Assembly: GCF_003977755.1 (NCBI RefSeq) | Contig: NZ_RQWN01000002.1 | Location: 496,001 to 560,000, forward strand | Length of the DNA stretch: 64,000 nt | Reading direction: 5' to 3' | Origin: Haloterrigena salifodinae | Lineage (GTDB): Archaea > Halobacteriota > Halobacteria > Halobacteriales > Natrialbaceae | In this document: positions 30,722 through 38,331 of the stretch, one piece after another | How the letters are laid out: every line of letters starts with the position of its first letter | Position numbering within the stretch: position 1 is the first letter of the stretch | Position numbers and translations under genes: made by a program | The notes under the pieces: generated by a model | The model's input: only the letters and a program-made list of their open reading frames with translations | Told to the model about the DNA's origin: nothing | Database searches by the model: none

Positions 30722-30895
30722 ATGAGTGGGAAAAGCGGGAGTGACACCGAGATCGAGCACCACCTTCGGGAAGCGCTGCAGCACTTGAGCGAGGCCCGCG
30801 ACGCCGACGACCTCCGAAAGACCAACGCTGTCGCGCTCGAAGAGGTCGAGAACACCGTTTCGACGGTCCTGCGGGAGTACGAGCAGGACGAGTGA
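30722..30895 (+). CDS. 57-residue haloarchaeal helical protein
   Basis: ATG at 30722 gives a short, acidic, fully helical protein (IEHHLREALQHLSEARDADD, VALEEVENTVSTVLREYEQ) with coiled-coil heptads. A TATA-like ACTTAACC lies about 33 bp upstream. The family is not recognised beyond resemblance to small haloarchaeal conserved proteins. Its own promoter and lack of overlap suggest independent expression. Confidence 0.65.
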   Translation: MSGKSGSDTEIEHHLREALQHLSEARDADDLRKTNAVALEEVENTVSTVLREYEQDE

Positions 30896-31060
30896 GGCCG
30901 AACCGATCGATCGCTCCAGCGCAGGGGTGCCGTCCGCGGCCGGCCGATCGAGACGGGGACGTCCGTGACCTCGCGCGGAGTCTCACCACGGTGCCGGTTC
31001 TCGAAACAGTTATTTTGTTCGACGGGCGATTGCAGGGAACAATGTCGTTCGAAGATTGTC

Positions 31061-31080
31061 GGATCGGTTCGAACCGATCC
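31061..31080. promoter_or_regulatory. perfect 20-bp palindrome upstream of the methyltransferase
   Basis: GGATCGGTTCGAACCGATCC is self-complementary over all 20 bases and ends 26 bp before the GTG start at 31107. A TATA-like TTATTTTG lies 45 bp further upstream (31010-31017), so the palindrome would be within the 5' leader. It may act as an operator or an mRNA hairpin. Confidence 0.5.
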
Positions 31081-31106
31081 GCAGGCCGGACCAGGGGTAG
31101 CCAGTC

Positions 31107-31787
31107 GTGACGACTCGAGACGACGAGGCCGTCAAAGAGCGCGTCCAGCAGTATTGGGACGACCGTTCGGAGTCGTACGACGGAGACAGCCACCACGCCA
31201 TCCACAGCGACGAGCAGCGCGACGCGTGGCTGTCGATCCTCCGGGACTGGACCGGTGACGGTGACCCACCTCGGCGAACTCTCGACGTCGGCTGTGGAAC
31301 GGGCGTCATCTCGCTGTTGCTGGCCGAACTCGGTCACGACGTCACCGGAGTCGACCTCTCGACGGACATGCTCGAGCGCGCTCGAGCGAAAGCCCGCGAC
31401 CGCGGCCGGTCAGTCGAGTTCCGAAACGGGGACGCGGAATCGATCTCGGATCCCGAAAACGCGTACGATCTGTTGACGGCCCGGCACCTCGTCTGGACGC
31501 TGCCGAACCCGTCGGCGGCGCTTCGGGAGTGGCAACGAGTCGTCCGTCCGGGCGGCCGGATCGTCCTGATCGAGGGCCACTGGGACTTCGACGAGGCGTT
31601 CGACGGGTATCAGGAGATCCACGACGAGTTGCCGCTGTACGACGGCCGGCCGCCGGGAGAGTTGGTGGACGTACTCGAGAAACACGGGCTCGAGCGGGTC
31701 GAGTACGAGCCGCTGATGGAGTCGGTGCTCTGGGGCGAGGAGCCGAACTACGAGCAGTACGTCGTCGCCGGCGACGTTCCAGAGTGA
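31107..31787 (+). CDS. class I SAM-dependent methyltransferase
   Basis: The protein is 226 residues, start GTG at 31107. Motif I is RTLDVGCGTGVISLLLAELG, acidic loop GVDLSTDMLERA, motif II region NGDAESISDPENAYDLLTAR, and motif III WQRVVRPGGRIVLIEGHWDF. This is a UbiE/Methyltransf_11-type fold. The substrate cannot be read from sequence. It lies in the gap between cbiA and cbiE, but its type is not one of the corrin methylases. Confidence 0.88.
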   Translation: MTTRDDEAVKERVQQYWDDRSESYDGDSHHAIHSDEQRDAWLSILRDWTGDGDPPRRTLDVGCGTGVISLLLAELGHDVTGVDLSTDMLERARAKARDRGRSVEFRNGDAESISDPENAYDLLTARHLVWTLPNPSAALREWQRVVRPGGRIVLIEGHWDFDEAFDGYQEIHDELPLYDGRPPGELVDVLEKHGLERVEYEPLMESVLWGEEPNYEQYVVAGDVPE

Positions 31788-31908
31788 GACGGGGCGGGAG
31801 AGACCGAACGGAGACGGTGACGGACCGCCCGCGATACCATCGATCCGATCTGCTAGAGTTTTATGAGTTGACACGTACTCGGCGGGAACACACGATGGGG
31901 ACCGTCGA

Positions 31909-32577
31909 ATGACGACCGACACGGAATCGAAGTCGAGGGAGACTGCGAGATCGATCCGCGATCCGCGGGTCGTCGGCCGAGGGCTCCTCCTCGTCGGAGC
32001 GCCGTTTCTCCTCGCTGTCGTTCTGTGGTTCCATCCGAGCGCGGGCGACGAGCCGTTCGCGGCCCTCTCGCCGGTCGTGGACACGTGGTTTCTCGTCCAC
32101 GCGCTCCTGTTACCGCTCTTCGGCCTCCTCGGGATCGGCCTCTACGTACTGCTGCGCGAGTACCGCGGGACCGTCGCGACCGTCGGACGGGTCGGCGTCG
32201 CGGTGTATCTCGTCTGCTATCTCGCGTTCGAAGCGATCGCCGGCATCGCGACGGCCGTCCTGATTCGAGAATCCGGTGACCTCGCTGCCGACCAGCGAGA
32301 GGGCGTCGCAGCGGTCGTCGACGTCGTGCTGACGGAGCCGATCGACGGCGTCGCGGGCCTGCTGGCGGTCGTCGGGACCGTCGGTAACCTCGTCGCTGTG
32401 CTCGCGATCGCCGTTTTGCTTCGGCGCTCGGGCGCGCCGCTCGTCCCGGTCGTCCTGCTCGCCGGTTCGCCGATCGGTCTCGTCGCCCACGGTGCCACTC
32501 CGGGAGCCACGACCGGTATACTGGCGTTCTGTTTCGGCGTCGCGTGGCTCGAGTTCCGCTGGCGCTTAGCAGACTGA
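31909..32577 (+). CDS. six-helix membrane protein of unknown function
   Basis: The protein is 222 residues. After a ~22-residue charged N-terminus there are about six hydrophobic helices: GLLLVGAPFLLAVVLWFHP, WFLVHALLLPLFGLLGIGLY, GVAVYLVCYLAFEAIAGIAT, GVAGLLAVVGTVGNLVAVLA, PVVLLAGSPIGLVAHGATPG and GILAFCFGVAWLEF. It is not a recognised transporter family. Spacing of 121 bp from the preceding gene and a TTTTATGA element upstream suggest its own promoter. Confidence 0.75.
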   Translation: MTTDTESKSRETARSIRDPRVVGRGLLLVGAPFLLAVVLWFHPSAGDEPFAALSPVVDTWFLVHALLLPLFGLLGIGLYVLLREYRGTVATVGRVGVAVYLVCYLAFEAIAGIATAVLIRESGDLAADQREGVAAVVDVVLTEPIDGVAGLLAVVGTVGNLVAVLAIAVLLRRSGAPLVPVVLLAGSPIGLVAHGATPGATTGILAFCFGVAWLEFRWRLAD

Positions 32578-32649
32578 CGAAAGAAACGGCGTCGAGTCGT
32601 CGGCGGATCACGACGCACGCCGACGAACCGCCGACGCGAATCGTCGGTT

Positions 32650-33570
32650 TCAGCGCCGCGCCGACGTTATGGTCTTCGATTCGATCGGCTGTCGAACGGC
32701 GAGCACGACCAGATCCGAGAACGGCGTGTCTTCCGTTCCGGTTCCGCCGGCGTGCTCGGACAACTCCGCCAGCGTGAATCGGTGGATCGCTTCGTCCTTG
32801 TGGGTCAGCTTCTCGAGCACCAGCGCCTCGAGGTCGGGGTCGGCACCCTCCTCAAGCAGGAAGGCGGCGATATCGCCGGGCATCCGGTCGTAGGGCCGCG
32901 GGAGCACGAGCAGATGGCGCTCGTCGACCGTCGCGGCGGCCGCGAGGCGTTCCATATCGGACTCGAGGTCGCCGCTCTTGTGCAGCGTGACGAACTCGGT
33001 GTCCTCCATCGGGGTGCGGGCGCGGCTGGCGGCCATCTGGAGCGAGGAGATGCCGGGGACGATACGGACCGGGGTATCGGAATCCTCACGCTCGACCGCG
33101 CGCTGTACCTTCCCGACGAACTGGTAGCCCGAGTGATTGGGGTCGCCCATCGCCACGGCGGTTCCCGACTCGCCGGCTGCAACGCGTTCGCCGAACGCCT
33201 CGAGCGCCTCGGCCTCGTCCTTGTACCCGCAGGTCAGCAGATCGGCGTCTGTCAGGTCCTCGACGAACTCGACGACGGTCGTGAAGCCGACGACGACGTC
33301 GGCCTCCTCGATCGCTCGCCGACCGCGAGGAGTCAGATATTCCTGATTCCCGGGACCGACGCCGACGGCGTAGACTGGGTCGTCCGCTCCGACGGTTTCA
33401 CCGTCCTCCCGCGGGCTGTGCCCGCTCGAGTGGTTCGCGGAACGTTGGTCCGCGCTATCTCCGCCTCGCTGCCCCTCCGGTGCAGCGCCTTCGTCGATAT
33501 CCGGCTCCGGCGCTGCGGCCGCGAACGTCGCCGGATCCGGCCCCGCCTCGAGGTCGTACTCGTCGCTCAT
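32650..33570 (-). CDS. cbiE: cobalt-precorrin-7 C5-methyltransferase
   Basis: The protein is 306 residues. The catalytic domain begins at about residue 65: PVYAVGVGPGNQEYLTPRGR, IEEADVVVGFTTVVEFVEDL, ESGTAVAMGDPNHSGYQFVG and VRIVPGISSLQMAASRARTP. The N-terminal ~60 residues are low-complexity, and residues ~35-55 are encoded by DNA that resembles the intergenic hairpin element at 29805-29852. It overlaps cbiC by 4 bp and is last in cobN-cbiC-cbiE. It works with CbiT (26508-27116). Confidence 0.92.
   Translation of the reverse strand: MSDEYDLEAGPDPATFAAAAPEPDIDEGAAPEGQRGGDSADQRSANHSSGHSPREDGETVGADDPVYAVGVGPGNQEYLTPRGRRAIEEADVVVGFTTVVEFVEDLTDADLLTCGYKDEAEALEAFGERVAAGESGTAVAMGDPNHSGYQFVGKVQRAVEREDSDTPVRIVPGISSLQMAASRARTPMEDTEFVTLHKSGDLESDMERLAAAATVDERHLLVLPRPYDRMPGDIAAFLLEEGADPDLEALVLEKLTHKDEAIHRFTLAELSEHAGGTGTEDTPFSDLVVLAVRQPIESKTITSARR
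33411..33453. repeat. palindromic element inside the cbiE coding region
   Basis: GCGGGC/GCCCGC (33411-33416/33420-33425, loop TGT) and GCGGAAC/GGTCCGC (33437-33443/33447-33453, one mismatch, loop GTT) reproduce the order, spacing and flanking words (CGAGTGGTTCGCGGAACGTT then GCGCTA) of the intergenic pair at 29805-29852. Translated on the minus strand it gives the Ser/Gly/Asp-rich part of the CbiE leader. Confidence 0.6.
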
Positions 33571-34328
33571 TCGTCCTTGCTTTCGGATTCGACCCTCGCC
33601 GCTCGAGCGTCAGCCGTCACCTCGAGTTCGAGGTCGTCGGTCCGCACGTCCTTCGCGACGTGGATCAGTTCGTTCGTCAGCGCCGCGGCCAGCCCGCTGC
33701 CGCCGCGTCGGCCGACGTTCGTGATCGCGGGCACGTCGTATTCCTCGCTGACCCCGCGGATGCGCTGACGGCTCTCTTCGGCCTTGACGAAGCCCACGGG
33801 CGTCGCGACGATAGCGGCGGGTCGGGTGCCGTTCTCGATGCAGTCGGCCAGCGCGAACGCCGCTGTGGGGGCGTTGCCGATCGTCGCGATTGCGCCGTCG
33901 TAGACGCCCTGCTTGTCGAGTTCGAGCACCGACGCCGCAGTGCGGGTCATGCCGGTCTCCTTCGCCAGCTCGGCGCCGTTGCCGATCGCCTTGCGCTTCT
34001 CGCAGTTGTGGCCGCGGCCGGTGATCCCGGCCTTGGACATCGTGATGTCCGTGACGATGGTCGCCTCCTCGAGGACGGCTCGAGCGCCGGCGCGGACGGG
34101 CGCGTCCTCGTCGTCGCCGAGATCGTCACCGCCGGTGAACTCGATCAGGTGCTGAAACTCGATGTCGCCCATCGAGTGGACCGACTTCTGGCGGACGCGG
34201 TCGGCCAGCGTCTCGTCGGGGACGAACTGTCGGACGATATCCATGCTCGTCTCGGCGATATCCATCGCGTTCTGCGTCGTCGCGCCCAGATCGGCGTACT
34301 CCTGCTCGAACTCCTGACTGTCGCTCAT
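33567..34328 (-). CDS. cbiC: cobalt-precorrin-8 methylmutase
   Basis: The protein is 253 residues. Signatures are VRQKSVHSMGDIEFQHLIEF (with the catalytic-type His region), TIVTDITMSKAGITGRGHNC, TRTAASVLELDKQGVYDGAI, AIATIGNAPTAAFALADCIE and AIVATPVGFVKAEESRQRI. It migrates the C11 methyl to C12, forming cobyrinate. It overlaps cbiE by 4 bp and is preceded by a 27-codon frame that bridges it to cobN. Confidence 0.94.
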   Translation of the reverse strand: MSDSQEFEQEYADLGATTQNAMDIAETSMDIVRQFVPDETLADRVRQKSVHSMGDIEFQHLIEFTGGDDLGDDEDAPVRAGARAVLEEATIVTDITMSKAGITGRGHNCEKRKAIGNGAELAKETGMTRTAASVLELDKQGVYDGAIATIGNAPTAAFALADCIENGTRPAAIVATPVGFVKAEESRQRIRGVSEEYDVPAITNVGRRGGSGLAAALTNELIHVAKDVRTDDLELEVTADARAARVESESKDE

Positions 34329-34408
34329 CGGGTATCACTCTCCGGGCCTCGCGTATCGGTCGTCGGCCAAACACCTTCGCCGGTCGCTGCGATCGTCCGG
34401 TCAGTCAT
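34325..34408 (-). CDS. possible 27-codon bridging ORF between cobN and cbiC
   Basis: ATG at 34408 overlaps the last codons of cobN and the stop TGA overlaps the ATG of cbiC (ATGA). The frame is unbroken across the whole 72-bp intergenic gap and reads MTDRTIAATGEGVWPTTDTR, then GPESDTR. It might couple translation of cbiC to cobN rather than make a functional peptide. GC-rich DNA can give such frames by chance. Confidence 0.25.
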   Translation of the reverse strand: MTDRTIAATGEGVWPTTDTRGPESDTR

Positions 34409-37400
34409 CCTGGGCCACCTCGGCGCCCACGGCGTCGTTGGTCGTGCGCGCCTCGAGGTCGCCCTCGACCTCGAGATTCAGATCGCGCAGGCGGTCGACG
34501 GTCTCGTCGTCTGCGTCCCACAGGTCGCGCTCGATCGCCTCGAGCAGGGTGTCCGTGATGGACTCGAGCGCCCACGGGTTGACGTCGCGCATCCACTCCT
34601 GGCGGTCCGCGTCGAAGGCGAACTTCTCGGCGACCTCTTCCCAGAGCGTATCCGAGACGACGCCGGTGGTAGCGTCCCAGCCCAGCGTCACGTCGACGGT
34701 CGTCGAGAGATCGCCGGCGCCCTTGTAGCCGTGCTCCTCCATGGACTCGAGCCAGTCCGGGTTGAGCACGCGCGAGCGCATCGCCTTGCGGACCTTCTCC
34801 TCGTTCGTGTAGACGTCGACGTTGTCGGGGTCCGAGGAGTCGCCGACGTAGGAGGCGGGCTCCTCACCCGAGATCTCTGATACCGCCGAAATGAAGCCGC
34901 CGTGGAAGGCGTACCAGTCCGAGGAGTCGAACTCGTCCTGTTCCATCGTGTCCTCGATCTTCACGGTGGCGTCGACGGACGAGAGGCGCCGCTCGAAGGC
35001 GTCGTGGGCGTCGGAGACCCGACCACGCGATCCCATCGCGTAGCCGCCCCACTGGACGTAGACGCTCGCGAGGTCGGAGCGGTCGTCCCAGTTGCCCTCG
35101 TCGACGGCCTTGTTCGTCCCGGCACCATAGCCGCCGGGCCGGGTCGTGAACACGCGGTGTTTCGCGGCCTTGCGGGCGTCGGATTCGTCGAGGTCCTCTT
35201 GTTCTTGCAACTCTTCGGCTTCCTCCTCGACGTGTTTCTTCACGTAGTTCATCTCGAGGGGTTCGTCGAGGTCGACGACGGCGTCCACGGCGTCGTGGAC
35301 GACCCCCGCCGCAGCAGGGAAGGCGTCGCGGAACAGCCCGGAGACGCGGGTCGTCACGTCGATTCGGGGTCGATCGAGTTCCTCGAGCGGGATCGGCTCG
35401 ACGTCGTCGATCCGGCCGGCGTCCGTCCACTCGGGTTCGACGCCCATCATCGCGAGCACCTGGGCGATCGTCTCGCCGCGGGTGCGGACCGTGGGGGTTC
35501 CCCAGGCGACCACGCCGATCTCTTCGGGGTACTCCCCTTCTTCAGAGTGATGGCGCTCGAGGACGCCCTCCGCGACTTCGCTGCCGACCTGCCACGCGGC
35601 CTTCGCGGGAACCTTCCGCGGGTCGAGCGTGTAGAAGTTCCGCGCGGTCGGCAGCAGGTCGACGCCGCCGCGGGTCGGCGCGCCCGATCCGCCGGGGGGC
35701 ACGTACTCGCCCGAAAGGGCGTCCGCGGTTCGCGGGATCTCGTCCTCGGCGCCCTGGACGCGGGGCTGGGCCTCCTCGCAGATGTAGGCCAGCGCCTTCC
35801 GCAGATCGTTGTGGGCGCCCGACTTCGCGCGCCCGTCGCCGATCGTCTCGAGGTCGACGACGAGCAGATTCATGTTCACCTCGTCGTCGGGGCCGGCTTC
35901 GCGCTCGGAGACCGGGATGTCGAAGTCGTGTTCGGCGAGCGTCTCGATCAGATCGACGCTGGTCTCGTGGACCACGTCGGCGGCCTCGGCGTAGGTCATT
36001 CCGAGATCCTCGTCGTACTCGCCGGGCGACTCGAGCATCGTCTCGTAGTCGACGCCGAGCGCACCGGCCACGCTCTCGCGCAGGCTCGGTGCGCCGGGGT
36101 TCTCGAGTCGGGTGAGCGCGACGAGGTACTCCACGAGGCGCTCGTCGGCTGGCGGCTCGGACATCGTGTGCAGCCCCAGCCGGATCTGGGTCGTCTTCAC
36201 GTCGGTGAGGTACTCGTGGATGCGCTCGACCAGTTCGTCGACGTCGACCTCGTCCCCTGCGACCTCGCCTTCCGCGAGGGTCGATCCGGCCTCGTCGGGG
36301 CCGCGAACGTCTGCTTTCTCGTCGATAGAGCCCGAGACTCCGAGCTCGACGGCGAGATCGAGTTCCTCGACTTTCTCGCGCATGAGAGCTTCGAGGTGGT
36401 CGCCGTCATCGGCCCGGGCGTCTTCCATCCCCGCTTCGCGGTACTGGTTCGCGAGTTCCTCGAGTTCCGAGAGTTCGTCGTACGTGCCGGCGTTCCGCAT
36501 GACCGGGGTCAGATAGTCGACGATGGCGGCGTAGGAGCGCCGTTTGGCCTGCGTTCCTTCCCCCGGATTATTGACGATATACGGGTAGACGTTCGGGATG
36601 TCGTCGATCAGTTGATCGGGTGCGCTCGCGCCATTGAGGCCGACCGTCTTGCCGGGGAGCCACTCGAGGCTGCCGTGGGTCCCGAGGTGGACGACCCCGT
36701 CGGCCTCGAACGTGTTGTGCAGCCAGCCGTAGAAGGCGTAGTAGTCGTGTGGCGGCTGCAGGTCCGAGTCGTGGTAGACCTTCGAGGGATCCATCCCGAA
36801 CCCGCGCGGCGGCTGGACGGTGACGAGTACGTTGCCGAACTCGACGCCCGGAATCGCGAACGGGCGGTCGGGGACCTCGCCCCACTCGTCGACGACGTTC
36901 TCCTGGAACCGCTCGTCGGCGTCGCTGAACCACTCCTCGTAGGTGTCCGGCGAGACGACGTCGACGGAGAGGTCGCGGACGTCTTCGGGCGCGATCCAGC
37001 GGTCCTCGAGCGTGAGCTGTGCGGTCAGCTTTTCGACCAGCGACTGCCCGTCTTCAGGCATTTCGTCGCCCAGATCGTACCCGCGGGCGTCGAGTTCCTC
37101 GAGCAGATTCACCGTCGACTCGGGACTGTCGAGACCGAACGCGGTCCCGATCCCGTCGTCGCTCGGCGGATAGTTGTGGAGGACGACAGCGACCTGTTTG
37201 TCTTCGTTGGGCGTGTGCCGAAGCTCGGCCCAGTTGACCGCCAGCCGCGTGGCGTGGTCGACCCGGTCCTCGATCGGGAAGTGGTGTTTCGGCGCCGACC
37301 CGATGCCCGCCTCGTCGTCGGTGCGCTCCTTCCCCGAGATCGGGTGCGTGATGACGTTGCCGTCGAACTCCGGCAGCGCGACCGAGAGCGCGAGTTCGAA

Positions 37401-38297
37401 GCCCATCACGCCCGTGTCGCTGGACTCGTACCGGGACCGCGAGCGCATGGTGGTAATCGTCTGGAGGACCGGGACGCCGAGACGGTCGAGGAAGACGTCC
37501 TCGGCGCTCGAGCCTTCGTCGCTGGCGCTGCGGCCGCGCTCGTCCATCGAGAGCGAGAACATGAAGGAAGAGAGCACGGCGTCCACGACGGGTCGGCCTG
37601 CGTCGTCGATCAGCCAGTTGTCGGTGACCCATTCGGCGTCTTCCTGCTCGTCGGTGTCCGTCGCGGGGTTACAGAAGATCGGCAGGGCGTTTGCTCCCTG
37701 CTTCTCGAGCGCCCGGACCTGCGCGTCGACGTAGCGGGTGTTCTCGTGGGTCCAGTGGGACTCGTAGAACCAGATCGCGACCGTCGGCTTTCCGGGGTCG
37801 TGGGTCCCGAGCAGGTCCTCGTACTCGATTCCCGGGTGGTCGGGGTGGTAGACCCCCTCCGTGGGGAGTTCGGCGGGGTCGTCGTATTCGACGTCGCGGC
37901 CCTCGTATTCGGAGACCAGAAACCGGCACAGGTTGGCGACATTGATCGTGCCGCCTTTCTCCAGATAGTCGTAGACGAGGTCGCGATGGGCCTCCGAGAC
38001 GGTCGTGTCCTCGAAGGCGAAGGCGTCGCCGGTCGCCTTGACGATCAGCGGCACGCCCGCCTCCTCGAGGGCGCCCGTCGCGTAGTCGTAGCCCGGCATG
38101 CTGTCCTCGGCGCCGTGCAGCCAGAAGATCGCTGCCGCGGCGTCGGTCAATTCCTCGACGAACTCCTCGACGGCGGCCTCGTCCTCGAGGTCGCTCTCCG
38201 AGCGAACCACGAGGTCGATATCCTCGAGTCGCTCGGCGGCCCGGCCGATCGAGCCGAGTTCGTTCTCCGTAGCGGTGTAGATCCCGATCGTAGTCAT
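34401..38297 (-). CDS. cobN: cobaltochelatase large subunit
   Basis: The protein is 1298 residues, normal for CobN/BchH-type chelatases. ATG at 38297 gives MTTIGIYTATENELGSIG. Typical segments are AAIFWLHGAEDSMPGYDYAT, VAIWFYESHWTHENTRYVDA, NALPIFCNPATDTDEQED, VNNPGEGTQAKRRSYAAIVD, DGVVHLGTHGSLEWLPGKTV, RVSGLFRDAFPAAAGVVHDA and NPWALESITDTLLEAIERDL. It binds the corrin substrate and inserts Co2+ late, with an ATPase motor encoded divergently as chlID. It has an acidic insertion around residues 665-690. Confidence 0.95.
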   Translation of the reverse strand: MTTIGIYTATENELGSIGRAAERLEDIDLVVRSESDLEDEAAVEEFVEELTDAAAAIFWLHGAEDSMPGYDYATGALEEAGVPLIVKATGDAFAFEDTTVSEAHRDLVYDYLEKGGTINVANLCRFLVSEYEGRDVEYDDPAELPTEGVYHPDHPGIEYEDLLGTHDPGKPTVAIWFYESHWTHENTRYVDAQVRALEKQGANALPIFCNPATDTDEQEDAEWVTDNWLIDDAGRPVVDAVLSSFMFSLSMDERGRSASDEGSSAEDVFLDRLGVPVLQTITTMRSRSRYESSDTGVMGFELALSVALPEFDGNVITHPISGKERTDDEAGIGSAPKHHFPIEDRVDHATRLAVNWAELRHTPNEDKQVAVVLHNYPPSDDGIGTAFGLDSPESTVNLLEELDARGYDLGDEMPEDGQSLVEKLTAQLTLEDRWIAPEDVRDLSVDVVSPDTYEEWFSDADERFQENVVDEWGEVPDRPFAIPGVEFGNVLVTVQPPRGFGMDPSKVYHDSDLQPPHDYYAFYGWLHNTFEADGVVHLGTHGSLEWLPGKTVGLNGASAPDQLIDDIPNVYPYIVNNPGEGTQAKRRSYAAIVDYLTPVMRNAGTYDELSELEELANQYREAGMEDARADDGDHLEALMREKVEELDLAVELGVSGSIDEKADVRGPDEAGSTLAEGEVAGDEVDVDELVERIHEYLTDVKTTQIRLGLHTMSEPPADERLVEYLVALTRLENPGAPSLRESVAGALGVDYETMLESPGEYDEDLGMTYAEAADVVHETSVDLIETLAEHDFDIPVSEREAGPDDEVNMNLLVVDLETIGDGRAKSGAHNDLRKALAYICEEAQPRVQGAEDEIPRTADALSGEYVPPGGSGAPTRGGVDLLPTARNFYTLDPRKVPAKAAWQVGSEVAEGVLERHHSEEGEYPEEIGVVAWGTPTVRTRGETIAQVLAMMGVEPEWTDAGRIDDVEPIPLEELDRPRIDVTTRVSGLFRDAFPAAAGVVHDAVDAVVDLDEPLEMNYVKKHVEEEAEELQEQEDLDESDARKAAKHRVFTTRPGGYGAGTNKAVDEGNWDDRSDLASVYVQWGGYAMGSRGRVSDAHDAFERRLSSVDATVKIEDTMEQDEFDSSDWYAFHGGFISAVSEISGEEPASYVGDSSDPDNVDVYTNEEKVRKAMRSRVLNPDWLESMEEHGYKGAGDLSTTVDVTLGWDATTGVVSDTLWEEVAEKFAFDADRQEWMRDVNPWALESITDTLLEAIERDLWDADDETVDRLRDLNLEVEGDLEARTTNDAVGAEVAQDD

Positions 38298-38331
38298 CGC
38301 GTTTTTAAACCTCTGTTGTATTAGCGCAACT
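38298..38331. promoter_or_regulatory. 34-bp divergent promoter with shared palindrome (cobN/chlID)
   Basis: The two start codons are only 34 bp apart. TTTTTAAA (38302-38309) is at TATA distance (-23 to -30) for chlID. CTAATA on the minus strand (38324-38319) is at TATA distance for cobN. GTTGTATTAGCGCAAC (38315-38330) overlaps the cobN TATA and abuts the chlID start. Both mRNAs should be leaderless, and one bound regulator could control both. The palindrome matches that before cbiA. Confidence 0.6.
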
